Positions 1-6,702 are shown, numbered from the stretch's first letter. The stretch: 6,702 nucleotides of DNA from Bacteroidota bacterium (GCA_030592605.1 JAUVIT010000100.1:1-6702), one strand, 5' to 3'. The notes: generated by a model from the sequence alone, not told the origin. Numbers and translations: made by a program.

Positions 1-2
1 GC

Positions 3-2756
3 TTTATTAGCTATGAGGGAAATATGCATATCCGGGAGAAGCAATCTTCCAATGTTATGCTAAGCAACAACGCTTATATCGATGTGGTACTGGAAGCCAA
101 TGGGGAGACCTCCACTAGTTCCAGGAAAGTGATGCTCACCGACCTGACCCAAAAGGATTATCGCATGAGTACCCATGTGGGAGGAGAAAAGGTAAAGATC
201 CTGTCTAAGGAATATCTGAGCAGTGCCATAGAGCAATATGTAGCTACTCCGGGAGGAGAGCCCTATATTCAATTGATGCTGGTAAGCGAGCGTCAGACCA
301 CCGTTGGAATTCCATCAGGAAGCACTCAGGATGTAAATGGCATGACCATAGGATTCAATCTGGAGGATGCTTCGGCAATGATCAATTTCTATGCTCAGGG
401 CGAGATGATCTTGATGACTGCTCCCTTTGAAGTTACTGTGATGCAGATGGGTGGCGCCGGAGGTGAGGAATTTGCTGCCGGGGAAACAGTCCCCATCAGG
501 GAAAATACATTGTATGACATGGGAAACATGCGCATGGCCCTGCAGACATATATGCCATCTGCCAGGAAGCAGATTGTAAGGGCTCCGGCCGGACAAATGG
601 GTTCGCATCTGGGTGCAGTAAAGCTTGAGCTAAAATATATGGGGATGGTAAGCGAGGTCTTTGTACCCGGACTGGCGAGATTGGCCGGCAGGCCGGTTAA
701 GGGGAGTATGGGTAATCTTTCTTATACCATCACTTATGGTTCCAGGGAGATTCTGGTGCCATTTTCACTTTTCCTTAAAAATTTTGAGGTGGAGCGCTAC
801 CCCGGCTCTAATAGTCCCTCTTCCTTTGCCAGCGATGTGGTCCTCCAGGATCCGGAGATGGGAATCCAGGAAGACCGTAGGATATTTATGAATAACGTTT
901 TAAAGCACAGGGGATACAGATTCTACCAGGCTTCCTATGACAAGGATGAGCTTGGAACCATCCTCTCGGTGAACAGGGACCGTACTGGTACATTTGTGAC
1001 CTATCTGGGTTACCTGGTACTAATTGCCGGAATGATAGTGGCACTATTTGTTCCAGGAACCCGCTTTGCCATGATTGCCAGAAAATCAGCTCCTGTGGCA
1101 CGAACCATTGCGCTGATCATGCTATTACTGGGTGGAAGCCTCTCCCTTTTTTCCCAGGAGGTTCCTCCAAAGGATGCGGCCAAGGATTTTGGACATTTGT
1201 GGGTTCAGGACAAGGGTGGTCGTTTTGAGCCTATGAACACTCTATCCAATGAAGTGGTCAGGAAGATTACCAAACATGCTCATTATGAAAGCTACAGCTC
1301 CGACCAGGTTCTCCTGGGAATGATCCTTTATCCCGAAGTGTGGCAGCGCAAAGATTTGTTTAAGGTGAAACATGCAGAACTGCACCGTCTGACTGGTTAC
1401 AGGGGGGCTTTGGTCAGTTTTAATGATATGATGGATTCAACAGGGAGCTACCTGCTTACTAACCTGGTTAATGAAGCCTATGCCAAACAGGTCACCATGC
1501 AGACTGAACTGGACAGGGAGGTTATAAAGCTTGATGACCGTTTAAATGCCTTCTACCTGGTGCAGTCGGGCGGACTGATCCGCATATTCCCCGATCAGGG
1601 GGCTGAAAACCATAAATGGGCATCCGTAAGTGAAGCCATGATGGGCCAGATGACCGACAAAGAAGATAGCATGTCAAATGTGTTTCTCCATTATATCAGT
1701 GCTCTTCAAATGGGAGATTATAGAGCTGCCGGCATCTATGTTGATCAGCTGCATGAAAATCAGTTTTCATATGAGCTGCTCCCTTCCGAGTCCAAACAGA
1801 GGATGGAGATTATGTACAACAGGCTCAATCTGTTTCCAAAGCTGGCAAAGTTTTATGGAATATTCGGGATCATCATGATGGTGCTGTCCTTTATGGTGGT
1901 TTTCAGACCACGCAAACTATATACTTACCTCTTCAAAGTTGGAGTGATCCACCTGGTGGTGGCACTTGTGATCCATACGGGGGCCCTGGCAGTAAGATGG
2001 TACATAAGCGGACATGCTCCCATGAGCAATGGCTACGAGTCGATGATCTTTGTCGCCTGGGTAACCCTGCTTGCCGGATTAATTTTCGTGAAGCGATCCG
2101 GTTATGCATTGGCCCTTACAGCCATACTTGCGGCGCTCTCCTTGATGGTAGCCGGAATGAGCAATATGAACCCGGAAATAACCAATCTGGTTCCCGTACT
2201 TAAGTCTCCATGGCTCACCATCCATGTGGCAGTGATCATGGCAGGTTACGGATTCCTCGGACTGGCATCCATCATGGGACTTTTGAATATTGTACTCTAT
2301 GCAGTTCTTACTCCTGCCAATAAAACAAGGATGGAAGAGGTGATCCTACAGCTTACCAATGTGAATCATCTGACCCTGATTGTAGGCTTGTACTTTATGA
2401 CTGCCGGAGTATTCCTGGGTGGTGTCTGGGCCAATGAATCATGGGGACGATACTGGGGATGGGATCCCAAGGAGACCTGGGCCCTGATCACGGTCCTGGT
2501 TTATGCCTTTGTTACTCATATGCATAGAATTCCCGGATTAAGGGGGAGCTTTGCATTTAACCTGGCCAGCTTTATCAGCTACAGTTCTGTGATGATGACC
2601 TATTTCGGGGTTAACTACTTCCTGGGAGGAATGCACTCCTATGCCAGTGGTTCATCTTTTAAGATCCCCATGTGGACCTATGCGGTACTATTGTTGCTTT
2701 TCGGACTATCGATGCTTGCCTTTAAGAGACAGCAAAAGCTATTGCCTGATCAGTAG
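3..2756 (+). CDS. ccsBA: Cytochrome c biogenesis protein CcsBA (fused ResB-CcsA), 5' partial
   Basis: This is a System II cytochrome c synthetase, which moves haem across the inner membrane and attaches it to CXXCH apocytochromes. 917 codons are visible. The frame is open to the left edge, so the true start and the first ResB membrane helices lie outside. Residues below count from the Met at 24. The ResB part covers about 1-345: GYRFYQASYD at 297-306, SVNRD at 315-319 and a helix near 325-344. A second helix (358-377) leads into a periplasmic linker (378-606) with VQDKGGRFEPMNTLS at 394-408. The CcsA part (607-900) has about nine helices, GHAPMSNGYES at 663-673 and the haem-binding WWD motif WANESWGRYWGWDPKETW at 802-819. 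By analogy with known CcsBA proteins, His734 and His871 (GGMHSY) are the external haem ligands and His832 the transmembrane one. The partner transmembrane His expected in the N-terminus is outside the window. Upstream genes could be cytochrome genes such as nrfHA, but this is a guess. The identification itself is secure. Confidence 0.95.
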   Translation, partial: FISYEGNMHIREKQSSNVMLSNNAYIDVVLEANGETSTSSRKVMLTDLTQKDYRMSTHVGGEKVKILSKEYLSSAIEQYVATPGGEPYIQLMLVSERQTTVGIPSGSTQDVNGMTIGFNLEDASAMINFYAQGEMILMTAPFEVTVMQMGGAGGEEFAAGETVPIRENTLYDMGNMRMALQTYMPSARKQIVRAPAGQMGSHLGAVKLELKYMGMVSEVFVPGLARLAGRPVKGSMGNLSYTITYGSREILVPFSLFLKNFEVERYPGSNSPSSFASDVVLQDPEMGIQEDRRIFMNNVLKHRGYRFYQASYDKDELGTILSVNRDRTGTFVTYLGYLVLIAGMIVALFVPGTRFAMIARKSAPVARTIALIMLLLGGSLSLFSQEVPPKDAAKDFGHLWVQDKGGRFEPMNTLSNEVVRKITKHAHYESYSSDQVLLGMILYPEVWQRKDLFKVKHAELHRLTGYRGALVSFNDMMDSTGSYLLTNLVNEAYAKQVTMQTELDREVIKLDDRLNAFYLVQSGGLIRIFPDQGAENHKWASVSEAMMGQMTDKEDSMSNVFLHYISALQMGDYRAAGIYVDQLHENQFSYELLPSESKQRMEIMYNRLNLFPKLAKFYGIFGIIMMVLSFMVVFRPRKLYTYLFKVGVIHLVVALVIHTGALAVRWYISGHAPMSNGYESMIFVAWVTLLAGLIFVKRSGYALALTAILAALSLMVAGMSNMNPEITNLVPVLKSPWLTIHVAVIMAGYGFLGLASIMGLLNIVLYAVLTPANKTRMEEVILQLTNVNHLTLIVGLYFMTAGVFLGGVWANESWGRYWGWDPKETWALITVLVYAFVTHMHRIPGLRGSFAFNLASFISYSSVMMTYFGVNYFLGGMHSYASGSSFKIPMWTYAVLLLLFGLSMLAFKRQQKLLPDQ

Positions 2757-3400
2757 GGCAGCTCGTTCAATGCGCTGCGGTCCCTTGAGCCAAAGTCCAT
2801 GACACAATTGGTCCGATAAGTTTTGTGCGGTCTGATCGCAATACCAATGGAGTTGAAGTCGGGTGCCAGTATATTGTGGCGGTGCCCCAGTTCCTTCACC
2901 CCTTCATCGATCAGAAGGGAGATTACAATATCGATGGCTTGCTCATAACCATAGGAGCAGTTTTCCCCCACATGGCTGTAAGGGTTTCCCATCAGCGGCT
3001 CAAAACGCTTTTTGAAACCGCTGTGGCCGGTGGTTCCTTTTTCTCCTGACTTCAGAGCGTGACCCTGAGCAACAGCGGTCAGATCCTGCTCCGGTATCAG
3101 TGCTACCAGCTTGTTGGTTTTTTTCAGATCTCTGTGGAGTGACTTGGTATAGCTGTTTTTTCCCAGCTGATTCTCCTGCATATATGCAGTCAGGAAAGTT
3201 TCAGCAAAAAGCGGACCGTCATGCCTTGCCATATTTATAAACAGGATCACCTTCTTCTCCTCCTCATTGAGGTATTCAATGTCTGTTGCGGTATTCAAGG
3301 TTCTGACCACATCGGCATCCCATGATATCCAGGGATTTGATTGAGCTGACAGGGGCAGGGGGAGTACCAGAAAGAGTAAGAGGTAAATCTTATACATCAT
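2750..3400 (-). CDS. Secreted CAP/SCP-domain (PR-1-like) protein
   Basis: A 216-residue exported protein with one CAP (SCP/PR-1/YkwD-like) domain; its biochemical role is unknown. Residues 1-20 form a signal peptide: a Lys at 4, a Leu-rich core and LSAQ, with cleavage near 19-20. The CAP domain runs from about 45 to 204: INMAR at 55-59, GHSG with His126, GENCSYG with Glu146, GHRHNIL with His173, and CVMDFG at 199-204. His126, Glu146 and His173 fit three of the four CAP cavity residues. Cys148 and Cys199 are the only cysteines and could form a disulfide after export. The start is set at the ATG at 3400 because the signal peptide begins there; the adjacent ATG at 3397 is equally possible. The frame extends back to 3589, but that part lies inside the GNAT gene and does not look like protein. 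It overlaps the GNAT gene by 11 nt and the convergent ccsBA gene by 7 nt. Confidence 0.88.
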   Translation of the reverse strand: MMYKIYLLLFLVLPLPLSAQSNPWISWDADVVRTLNTATDIEYLNEEEKKVILFINMARHDGPLFAETFLTAYMQENQLGKNSYTKSLHRDLKKTNKLVALIPEQDLTAVAQGHALKSGEKGTTGHSGFKKRFEPLMGNPYSHVGENCSYGYEQAIDIVISLLIDEGVKELGHRHNILAPDFNSIGIAIRPHKTYRTNCVMDFGSRDRSALNELPY

Positions 3401-3809
3401 GATAGACCAAATATACTTCATAACCTTCAAGTATTTTAAATCCCAGGCTGCGATATAGTTCGATGGCCGGGATGTTATCGTGGTGTACCTCAAGCTTAAT
3501 AGAAGCCCCCTTATCCCTGGCATAGGCCATGGATTCAATGGCCAGTTTCCGGCCGTAGCCAAAGCCCTGTAGGGAGGGAAGAACTGCAAAATACTGCATC
3601 ATAAGCCGTCTTCCGTCCCAGGTAAGCCAGGAGGTGCCATGGATCTTATTTTTTGTTTCATCCTCCAGGACCAGAAATTTTCCTCCCTGGGCATTGCATT
3701 GTAGGATAACTTCGGGGCTATCGCCACGTTCAGACCTGTAGACCCCGGTCTCTTGCCAAAGGGCCTCTATCTGTGGGAAATCACCGGGCCGGTAATCACG
3801 GATGATCAT
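3390..3809 (-). CDS. GNAT-family N-acetyltransferase
   Basis: A 139-residue single-domain GCN5-related acetyltransferase, expected to be cytoplasmic and to transfer an acetyl group from acetyl-CoA to an unknown amine. The start MIIRDYRPGDFPQIEALW is the typical first strand and helix. GTSWLTWDGRR (58-68) and YFAVLPSLQGFGYGRKL (73-89) make up the central strands and motif A. Gln81, Gly84 and Gly86 match the Q/R-x-x-G-x-G/A pyrophosphate loop. KLEVHHDN (105-112) and AIELYRSLGF (115-124) give motif B, with Tyr119 in the position of the usual general acid. The length is normal for the family. It starts 6 nt after the nfeD stop and overlaps the CAP gene by 11 nt, so it is the middle gene of a tight unit. 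There is no signal peptide or membrane segment. The substrate cannot be read from the sequence; a small molecule or a protein N-terminus are both possible. Confidence 0.9.
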   Translation of the reverse strand: MIIRDYRPGDFPQIEALWQETGVYRSERGDSPEVILQCNAQGGKFLVLEDETKNKIHGTSWLTWDGRRLMMQYFAVLPSLQGFGYGRKLAIESMAYARDKGASIKLEVHHDNIPAIELYRSLGFKILEGYEVYLVYHDV

Positions 3810-3815
3810 TTTAGC

Positions 3816-5243
3816 TTAGGCTTTTACCACATAGACCTGACCGGTTTCATAACGGTTCACCCTGATGGCTTCACCCTTTTCAATAAAACCATATTCCGAC
3901 ATAGCATCATAGAGCTTATCCTGTATCATTACACGACCCGAGGGCCTGAGTACCGTATGAGCCACTCCTAATTCCCCAATCAAGCTTTGCTGTTCGGTTT
4001 CCACTCCAATAAAGCCCTCTTCGGTGAGCTGTTCACTTTTTAAAGACAGATTGCCGAAGGCGGTGGTAGTAAGTAGTTTCCGGGTGGCCCAGAGAGAGAA
4101 GATAATCCCCATCAGCGTCGCAACAAGAACCAGACTTAATGATTTCATTAATATTCCCAGGCCTTCCCCTGTAAACTCTGGATTCTCAAATACCACATTG
4201 TCCACCAGGCTCAGGGTGAGCCCGGTAATCACAGCAATAATTCCTGCAACTCCGGCCACGCCGAATCCGGGGATGGCAAAAATCTCCACCATGATCAGAA
4301 TAATACCCACAATAAAGAGGATCAGCTCCCAGTTTTCTGCCATGCCTTCCAGGTAGAGAGGTGCAAAATAGAGCATGGCGGCTACAATGGAGGCTCCCAG
4401 GGCGAAGCCGATTCCGGGCGATTGCAGTTCGAAATAAATACCACCAATGATTATCATGATCAGTATGCCACTGACCATGGGGTTGATCAGCAAACCAATC
4501 ATCTTGTCGAGAGCGGTAGGATTGTAGGAACTCAGTTCGTACTCATTAAAACCGAGTCTGGCGATCACCTCCTCCATGGATACTACAGTCCCCTCACAAT
4601 AACCATTGGCTATAGCCTCTGATGCTGTAAAAGTCAGCACCTGGCCGGTATCGCTGACTCCCTCCACATAAAGTTTCGGGTCGACCATGGCCTCAGCAAT
4701 GGCAGGATCGCGATGCCAGGCGTAGATGGTATCTGAACCTGAGACCAGAGTGTCCTTTCCATGAGCTTCAGCTGTAGCTCTCATGGTGGCTCTCATGTAG
4801 GACTGGTATTTGTCAGGTACCTGTTCGCCGGTCTGGTTGACCACCGTGGCCGCTCCGATCTTTCCACCGGGTTTCATATAAATACTGTCACAGGCGATGG
4901 CAATCAGGGCACCTGCTGAAGCTGCATTATCATCGATAAATACATAGACAGGCATGGGGGCATTCAGAATTTTTGTCCGGATGGAGTCTGCAGCGCTTAC
5001 TTCGCCTCCATAGGTGTTCAGGTGCAGAATCACTGCATCGGCCTCAAGGGCCAGGGCTTCCTCAAAAGCCTCCTGTGTAATGCGCCAGGTAGGCGCAGCA
5101 ATATTGTCCTTGATGGCAAAGGTGTAGATCAGGGTCTTGCTTCCGGATACCGAGTCGGAAACAAGAGTATCTGGAGCCAGCACCTGGCTGCTAAGTAGCA
5201 TAACCAGCAGAGCTGCGAGAACCGTATATGTTGCTTGCTTCAT
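3816..5243 (-). CDS. nfeD: Long-form NfeD membrane-bound serine protease (ClpP-like + NfeD OB domain)
   Basis: A 475-residue NfeD-family protein. A signal peptide or anchor (about 1-23) is followed by an extracytoplasmic ClpP/SppA-like protease domain (about 35-235). LNTYGGEV at 75-82 would form the oxyanion region. Ser109 in NAASAG is the likely nucleophile. Lys145 in DKYQSY aligns, when I align by eye, with the catalytic Lys of the archaeal protease PH1510. Five membrane helices lie near 248-270, 276-297, 304-323, 326-347 and 365-386, followed by a C-terminal NfeD OB-fold (about 400-475) containing GVAHTVLRPSGRVMI. Long-form NfeD proteins are known to pair with stomatin/flotillin-like proteins and to cut their hydrophobic tails, but no such gene is adjacent here. 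About 15 extra residues (164-178) separate HGKD from DPAIAEAMVD, where shorter relatives are continuous. Pro at 24 makes signal cleavage after Ala23 unlikely, so the N-terminus may stay as an anchor or be cut elsewhere. It is the first gene of the three-gene unit. Confidence 0.93.
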   Translation of the reverse strand: MKQATYTVLAALLVMLLSSQVLAPDTLVSDSVSGSKTLIYTFAIKDNIAAPTWRITQEAFEEALALEADAVILHLNTYGGEVSAADSIRTKILNAPMPVYVFIDDNAASAGALIAIACDSIYMKPGGKIGAATVVNQTGEQVPDKYQSYMRATMRATAEAHGKDTLVSGSDTIYAWHRDPAIAEAMVDPKLYVEGVSDTGQVLTFTASEAIANGYCEGTVVSMEEVIARLGFNEYELSSYNPTALDKMIGLLINPMVSGILIMIIIGGIYFELQSPGIGFALGASIVAAMLYFAPLYLEGMAENWELILFIVGIILIMVEIFAIPGFGVAGVAGIIAVITGLTLSLVDNVVFENPEFTGEGLGILMKSLSLVLVATLMGIIFSLWATRKLLTTTAFGNLSLKSEQLTEEGFIGVETEQQSLIGELGVAHTVLRPSGRVMIQDKLYDAMSEYGFIEKGEAIRVNRYETGQVYVVKA

Positions 5244-5262
5244 AATGAACTGTATATAACTT

Positions 5263-5270
5263 CAAAAGTA
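5263..5270 (-). promoter_or_regulatory. Candidate Bacteroidota -7 promoter box for the nfeD unit
   Basis: Read on the - strand, TACTTTTG (5270 to 5263) matches TAnnTTTG. Transcription would start near 5257, about 15 nt before the nfeD ATG at 5243. No TTG lies at the expected -33 spacing; the nearest TTTTG (5307 to 5303) is 32 nt upstream, which is too far. This would be the promoter for nfeD, the GNAT gene and the CAP gene together. The support is position plus one element only. Confidence 0.4.
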
Positions 5271-5284
5271 AGAATATTTTCTGC

Positions 5285-5292
5285 TAAATTTG
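5285..5292 (+). promoter_or_regulatory. Candidate Bacteroidota -7 promoter box for purB
   Basis: TAAATTTG matches the Bacteroidota -7 consensus TAnnTTTG exactly. Transcription would start at about 5297-5300, giving a leader of roughly 20 nt before the purB ATG at 5318. The -33 element is weak: TTC at 5261-5263 sits at a suitable 21-nt spacing but misses the TTG consensus by one base. The placement in the only intergenic region supports the call. Confidence 0.5.
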
Positions 5293-5317
5293 TGGGCATA
5301 TTCAAAACACGATCTGA

Positions 5318-6661
5318 ATGGAATTAAATAGACTATCAGCCATATCACCTGTGGATGGCCGCTACGGGTCAAAAACAGAGGCGCTATCCAATTATTTTTC
5401 GGAGTTCGGCTTAATCAGGTACCGGGTTATGGTAGAGGTGGAGTATTTTATTGCGCTCTGCAAAGCAGGAATCCCGGGCTTATCGGATGTTAGTTCGAAA
5501 CAGCAGGAGAAGCTGAGACTTATTTATTCCGGTTTTTCAATGGAGGATGCAGAGAAGGTGAAGGATATTGAGAAGGTGACCAATCACGATGTGAAAGCGG
5601 TGGAATATTTTGTGAAGGAGCAGTTTGAGAAAGCGGGACTCGGTTCTTATAAGGAGTTTATTCATTTTGGGCTTACATCCCAGGACATCAATAACACAGC
5701 CACCCCACTCTCGCTGAAAGATGCCATGCAGACCGCCTATTATCCAGTGCTGGATCAGCTGACCCAGGAGCTGGAGAAACTGGCCACTGAATGGGATCAG
5801 ATACCCATGCTGGCCCGTACCCACGGTCAGCCTGCATCTCCCACAAGACTAGGCAAAGAGATTCGGGTTTTTATTGAGCGGCTGGATGTTCAGCTGGAGC
5901 AGCTGGAAGAGATCCCTGTCCCCGCCAAGTTCGGAGGTGCCACCGGGAATATGAATGCCCATGTGGTCACTTATCCGGAGATTGACTGGTTCAGTTTTGG
6001 TGAGAATTTCGTGGGCGAGGTATTGGGCCTGAAGCGCTCATGGCCCACCACCCAGATTGAGCACTATGATAACCTGAGTGCCATGTTTCATGCCTTTGAG
6101 CGGATCAACACCATCGTACTGGATCTGGCCCGGGATATCTGGACCTATATTTCCATCGATTATTTCAAGCAGAAGATCGTTAAGGGAGAGATAGGCTCCT
6201 CAGCCATGCCTCACAAGGTGAATCCCATCGATTTTGAGAACGCTGAAGGGAACCTGGGGATGGCCAATGCTATTTTCTCGCACCTGGCTGCCAAACTTCC
6301 GGTCTCAAGGTTGCAACGCGATCTTACCGATTCTACTGTTCTTCGCAATCTGGGTGTACCCTTGGGACATAGCCTGATTGCCATGCAATCGATGATTAAG
6401 GGTCTGGGGAAACTAATTGTAAACGAAACTGCTATTCGGGCCGATCTGGAGAGGAATTGGGCCGTTGTGGGCGAGGCGATCCAGTCCATTCTCAGGCGGG
6501 AGGAGTATCCCAAACCTTATGAAGCACTACTGGAACTGACCCGCACCAATGAGGCGGTGACCGGTGATACCATCCAGAAGTTTATTGAAAACCTGAATAT
6601 CAGCCAGGAGGTTAAAGAGGAGCTGTACAAAATTACACCCTGGAATTATACCGGACTGTAG
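5318..6661 (+). CDS. purB: Adenylosuccinate lyase
   Basis: A 447-residue, apparently complete adenylosuccinate lyase of the aspartase/fumarase superfamily and of the E. coli PurB type. In the cytoplasm it cleaves SAICAR to AICAR plus fumarate, and adenylosuccinate to AMP plus fumarate, in purine synthesis. The start RLSAISPVDGRYGSKT (5-20) is the characteristic PurB opening. TNHDVKAVE (88-96) and GLTSQDINNT (118-127) are substrate-binding segments. ARTHGQPASPTRLGKE (166-181) contains His169, the expected general acid. The superfamily signature loop GSSAMPHKVNPIDFENAEGN spans 293-312, with Ser295 the expected catalytic base. The start at 5318 matches the conserved N-terminus. No Shine-Dalgarno is visible; the leader is A-rich, as is usual in Bacteroidota. 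It is transcribed divergently from nfeD across 74 bp, and the next gene begins 2 nt downstream. Confidence 0.98.
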   Translation: MELNRLSAISPVDGRYGSKTEALSNYFSEFGLIRYRVMVEVEYFIALCKAGIPGLSDVSSKQQEKLRLIYSGFSMEDAEKVKDIEKVTNHDVKAVEYFVKEQFEKAGLGSYKEFIHFGLTSQDINNTATPLSLKDAMQTAYYPVLDQLTQELEKLATEWDQIPMLARTHGQPASPTRLGKEIRVFIERLDVQLEQLEEIPVPAKFGGATGNMNAHVVTYPEIDWFSFGENFVGEVLGLKRSWPTTQIEHYDNLSAMFHAFERINTIVLDLARDIWTYISIDYFKQKIVKGEIGSSAMPHKVNPIDFENAEGNLGMANAIFSHLAAKLPVSRLQRDLTDSTVLRNLGVPLGHSLIAMQSMIKGLGKLIVNETAIRADLERNWAVVGEAIQSILRREEYPKPYEALLELTRTNEAVTGDTIQKFIENLNISQEVKEELYKITPWNYTGL

Positions 6662-6663
6662 AT

Positions 6664-6702
6664 ATGAAAAGATTTTTCAGGCTTCTGAATTACCTGGTTC
6701 CC
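6664..6702 (+). CDS. Start of a downstream gene, possibly an ABC exporter (MsbA-like), 3' partial
   Basis: Thirteen codons, from an ATG 2 nt after the purB stop to the right edge, read MKRFFRLLNYLVP. This basic and aromatic opening followed by a Tyr-Leu-x-Pro turn resembles the N-terminus of half-size ABC exporters of the MsbA/lipid-exporter type, which often begin with a pattern like MKxFxRLLxYxxPY. The 2-nt spacing suggests co-transcription and translational coupling with purB. The assignment rests on a very short peptide: the existence of a gene is likely, while its function is only a suggestion. Confidence 0.45.
   Translation, partial: MKRFFRLLNYLVP

Noticed and set aside
24..26. ATG at 24 as the start of the CcsBA gene
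   Set aside because: The frame stays open to the left edge (codons from 3 read FISYEGN) and continues ResB-like sequence, and the expected N-terminal ResB helices are missing. The ATG is an internal methionine.
315..608. Antisense open frame inside ccsBA
   Set aside because: It lies fully opposite a strongly conserved gene, resembles no known protein and has unlikely composition. It is a shadow of the ccsBA coding frame.
2758..2778. Possible hairpin (GCAGC...GCTGC) just after the ccsBA stop as a terminator
   Set aside because: The stem is only 5 bp with an 11-nt loop, there is no T-run after it, and it lies within the coding end of the CAP gene.
3401..3589. N-terminal extension of the CAP protein by 63 residues
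   Set aside because: It lies wholly inside the GNAT gene in another frame, is rich in Pro, Trp and Arg with no recognisable pattern, and would bury a clear signal peptide in the middle of the protein.
4024..4356. Antisense open frame of 110 codons inside nfeD
   Set aside because: Its composition, rich in Thr, Pro, Ile and Ser, mirrors the membrane helices of NfeD on the other strand, and it has no domain pattern or leader.
6211..6513. Antisense open frame of 100 codons inside purB
   Set aside because: It lies opposite the conserved signature loop and C-terminal region of purB, and has no recognisable features of its own.

Overview
The window most likely comes from a member of the Bacteroidota, probably a respiring or anaerobically respiring lineage. 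Four signs point this way. The cytochrome c biogenesis protein is a fused ResB-CcsA (CcsBA) with the long periplasmic linker I associate with Bacteroidota and Epsilonproteobacteria. The starts lack clear Shine-Dalgarno sequences. The one intergenic region carries TAnnTTTG-type -7 boxes. One signal peptide ends in the typical LSAQ. This is inference from sequence features, not a database match. There are no RNA genes, insertion sequences, CRISPR arrays or prophage signs, and coding density is close to complete.

Layout: (1) Positions 3-2756 on the + strand hold a 5'-truncated ccsBA gene, a membrane haem exporter and cytochrome c synthetase. Its frame is open through the left edge, so the ATG at 24 is internal. 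(2) On the - strand, reading from right to left, is a compact three-gene unit: a long-form NfeD membrane serine protease (5243-3816), a small GNAT acetyltransferase (3809-3390) and a secreted CAP/SCP-domain protein (3400-2750). The spacing is 6 nt between the first pair and an 11-nt overlap between the second pair, so they are very probably co-transcribed. The CAP gene converges on ccsBA and their ends overlap by 7 bp. (3) A 74-bp divergent intergenic region (5244-5317) is the only real non-coding stretch and carries a candidate promoter for each direction. (4) On the + strand, purB (5318-6661) encodes adenylosuccinate lyase. Two nucleotides after it, a new frame (6664 to the right edge) begins that looks like the N-terminus of an ABC exporter.

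Functionally, ccsBA serves cytochrome c maturation and probably ends an operon that begins outside the window. purB is purine housekeeping. The - strand unit combines a membrane-anchored protease, a cytoplasmic acetyltransferase and an exported CAP protein, which could reflect an envelope quality-control or surface role. No stomatin/flotillin partner gene, the usual neighbour of NfeD, sits beside nfeD here. I see no clear evidence for a wholly new system. The most unusual points are the unit's composition, the convergent stop-codon overlap, and the compact divergent promoter with its short repeats.
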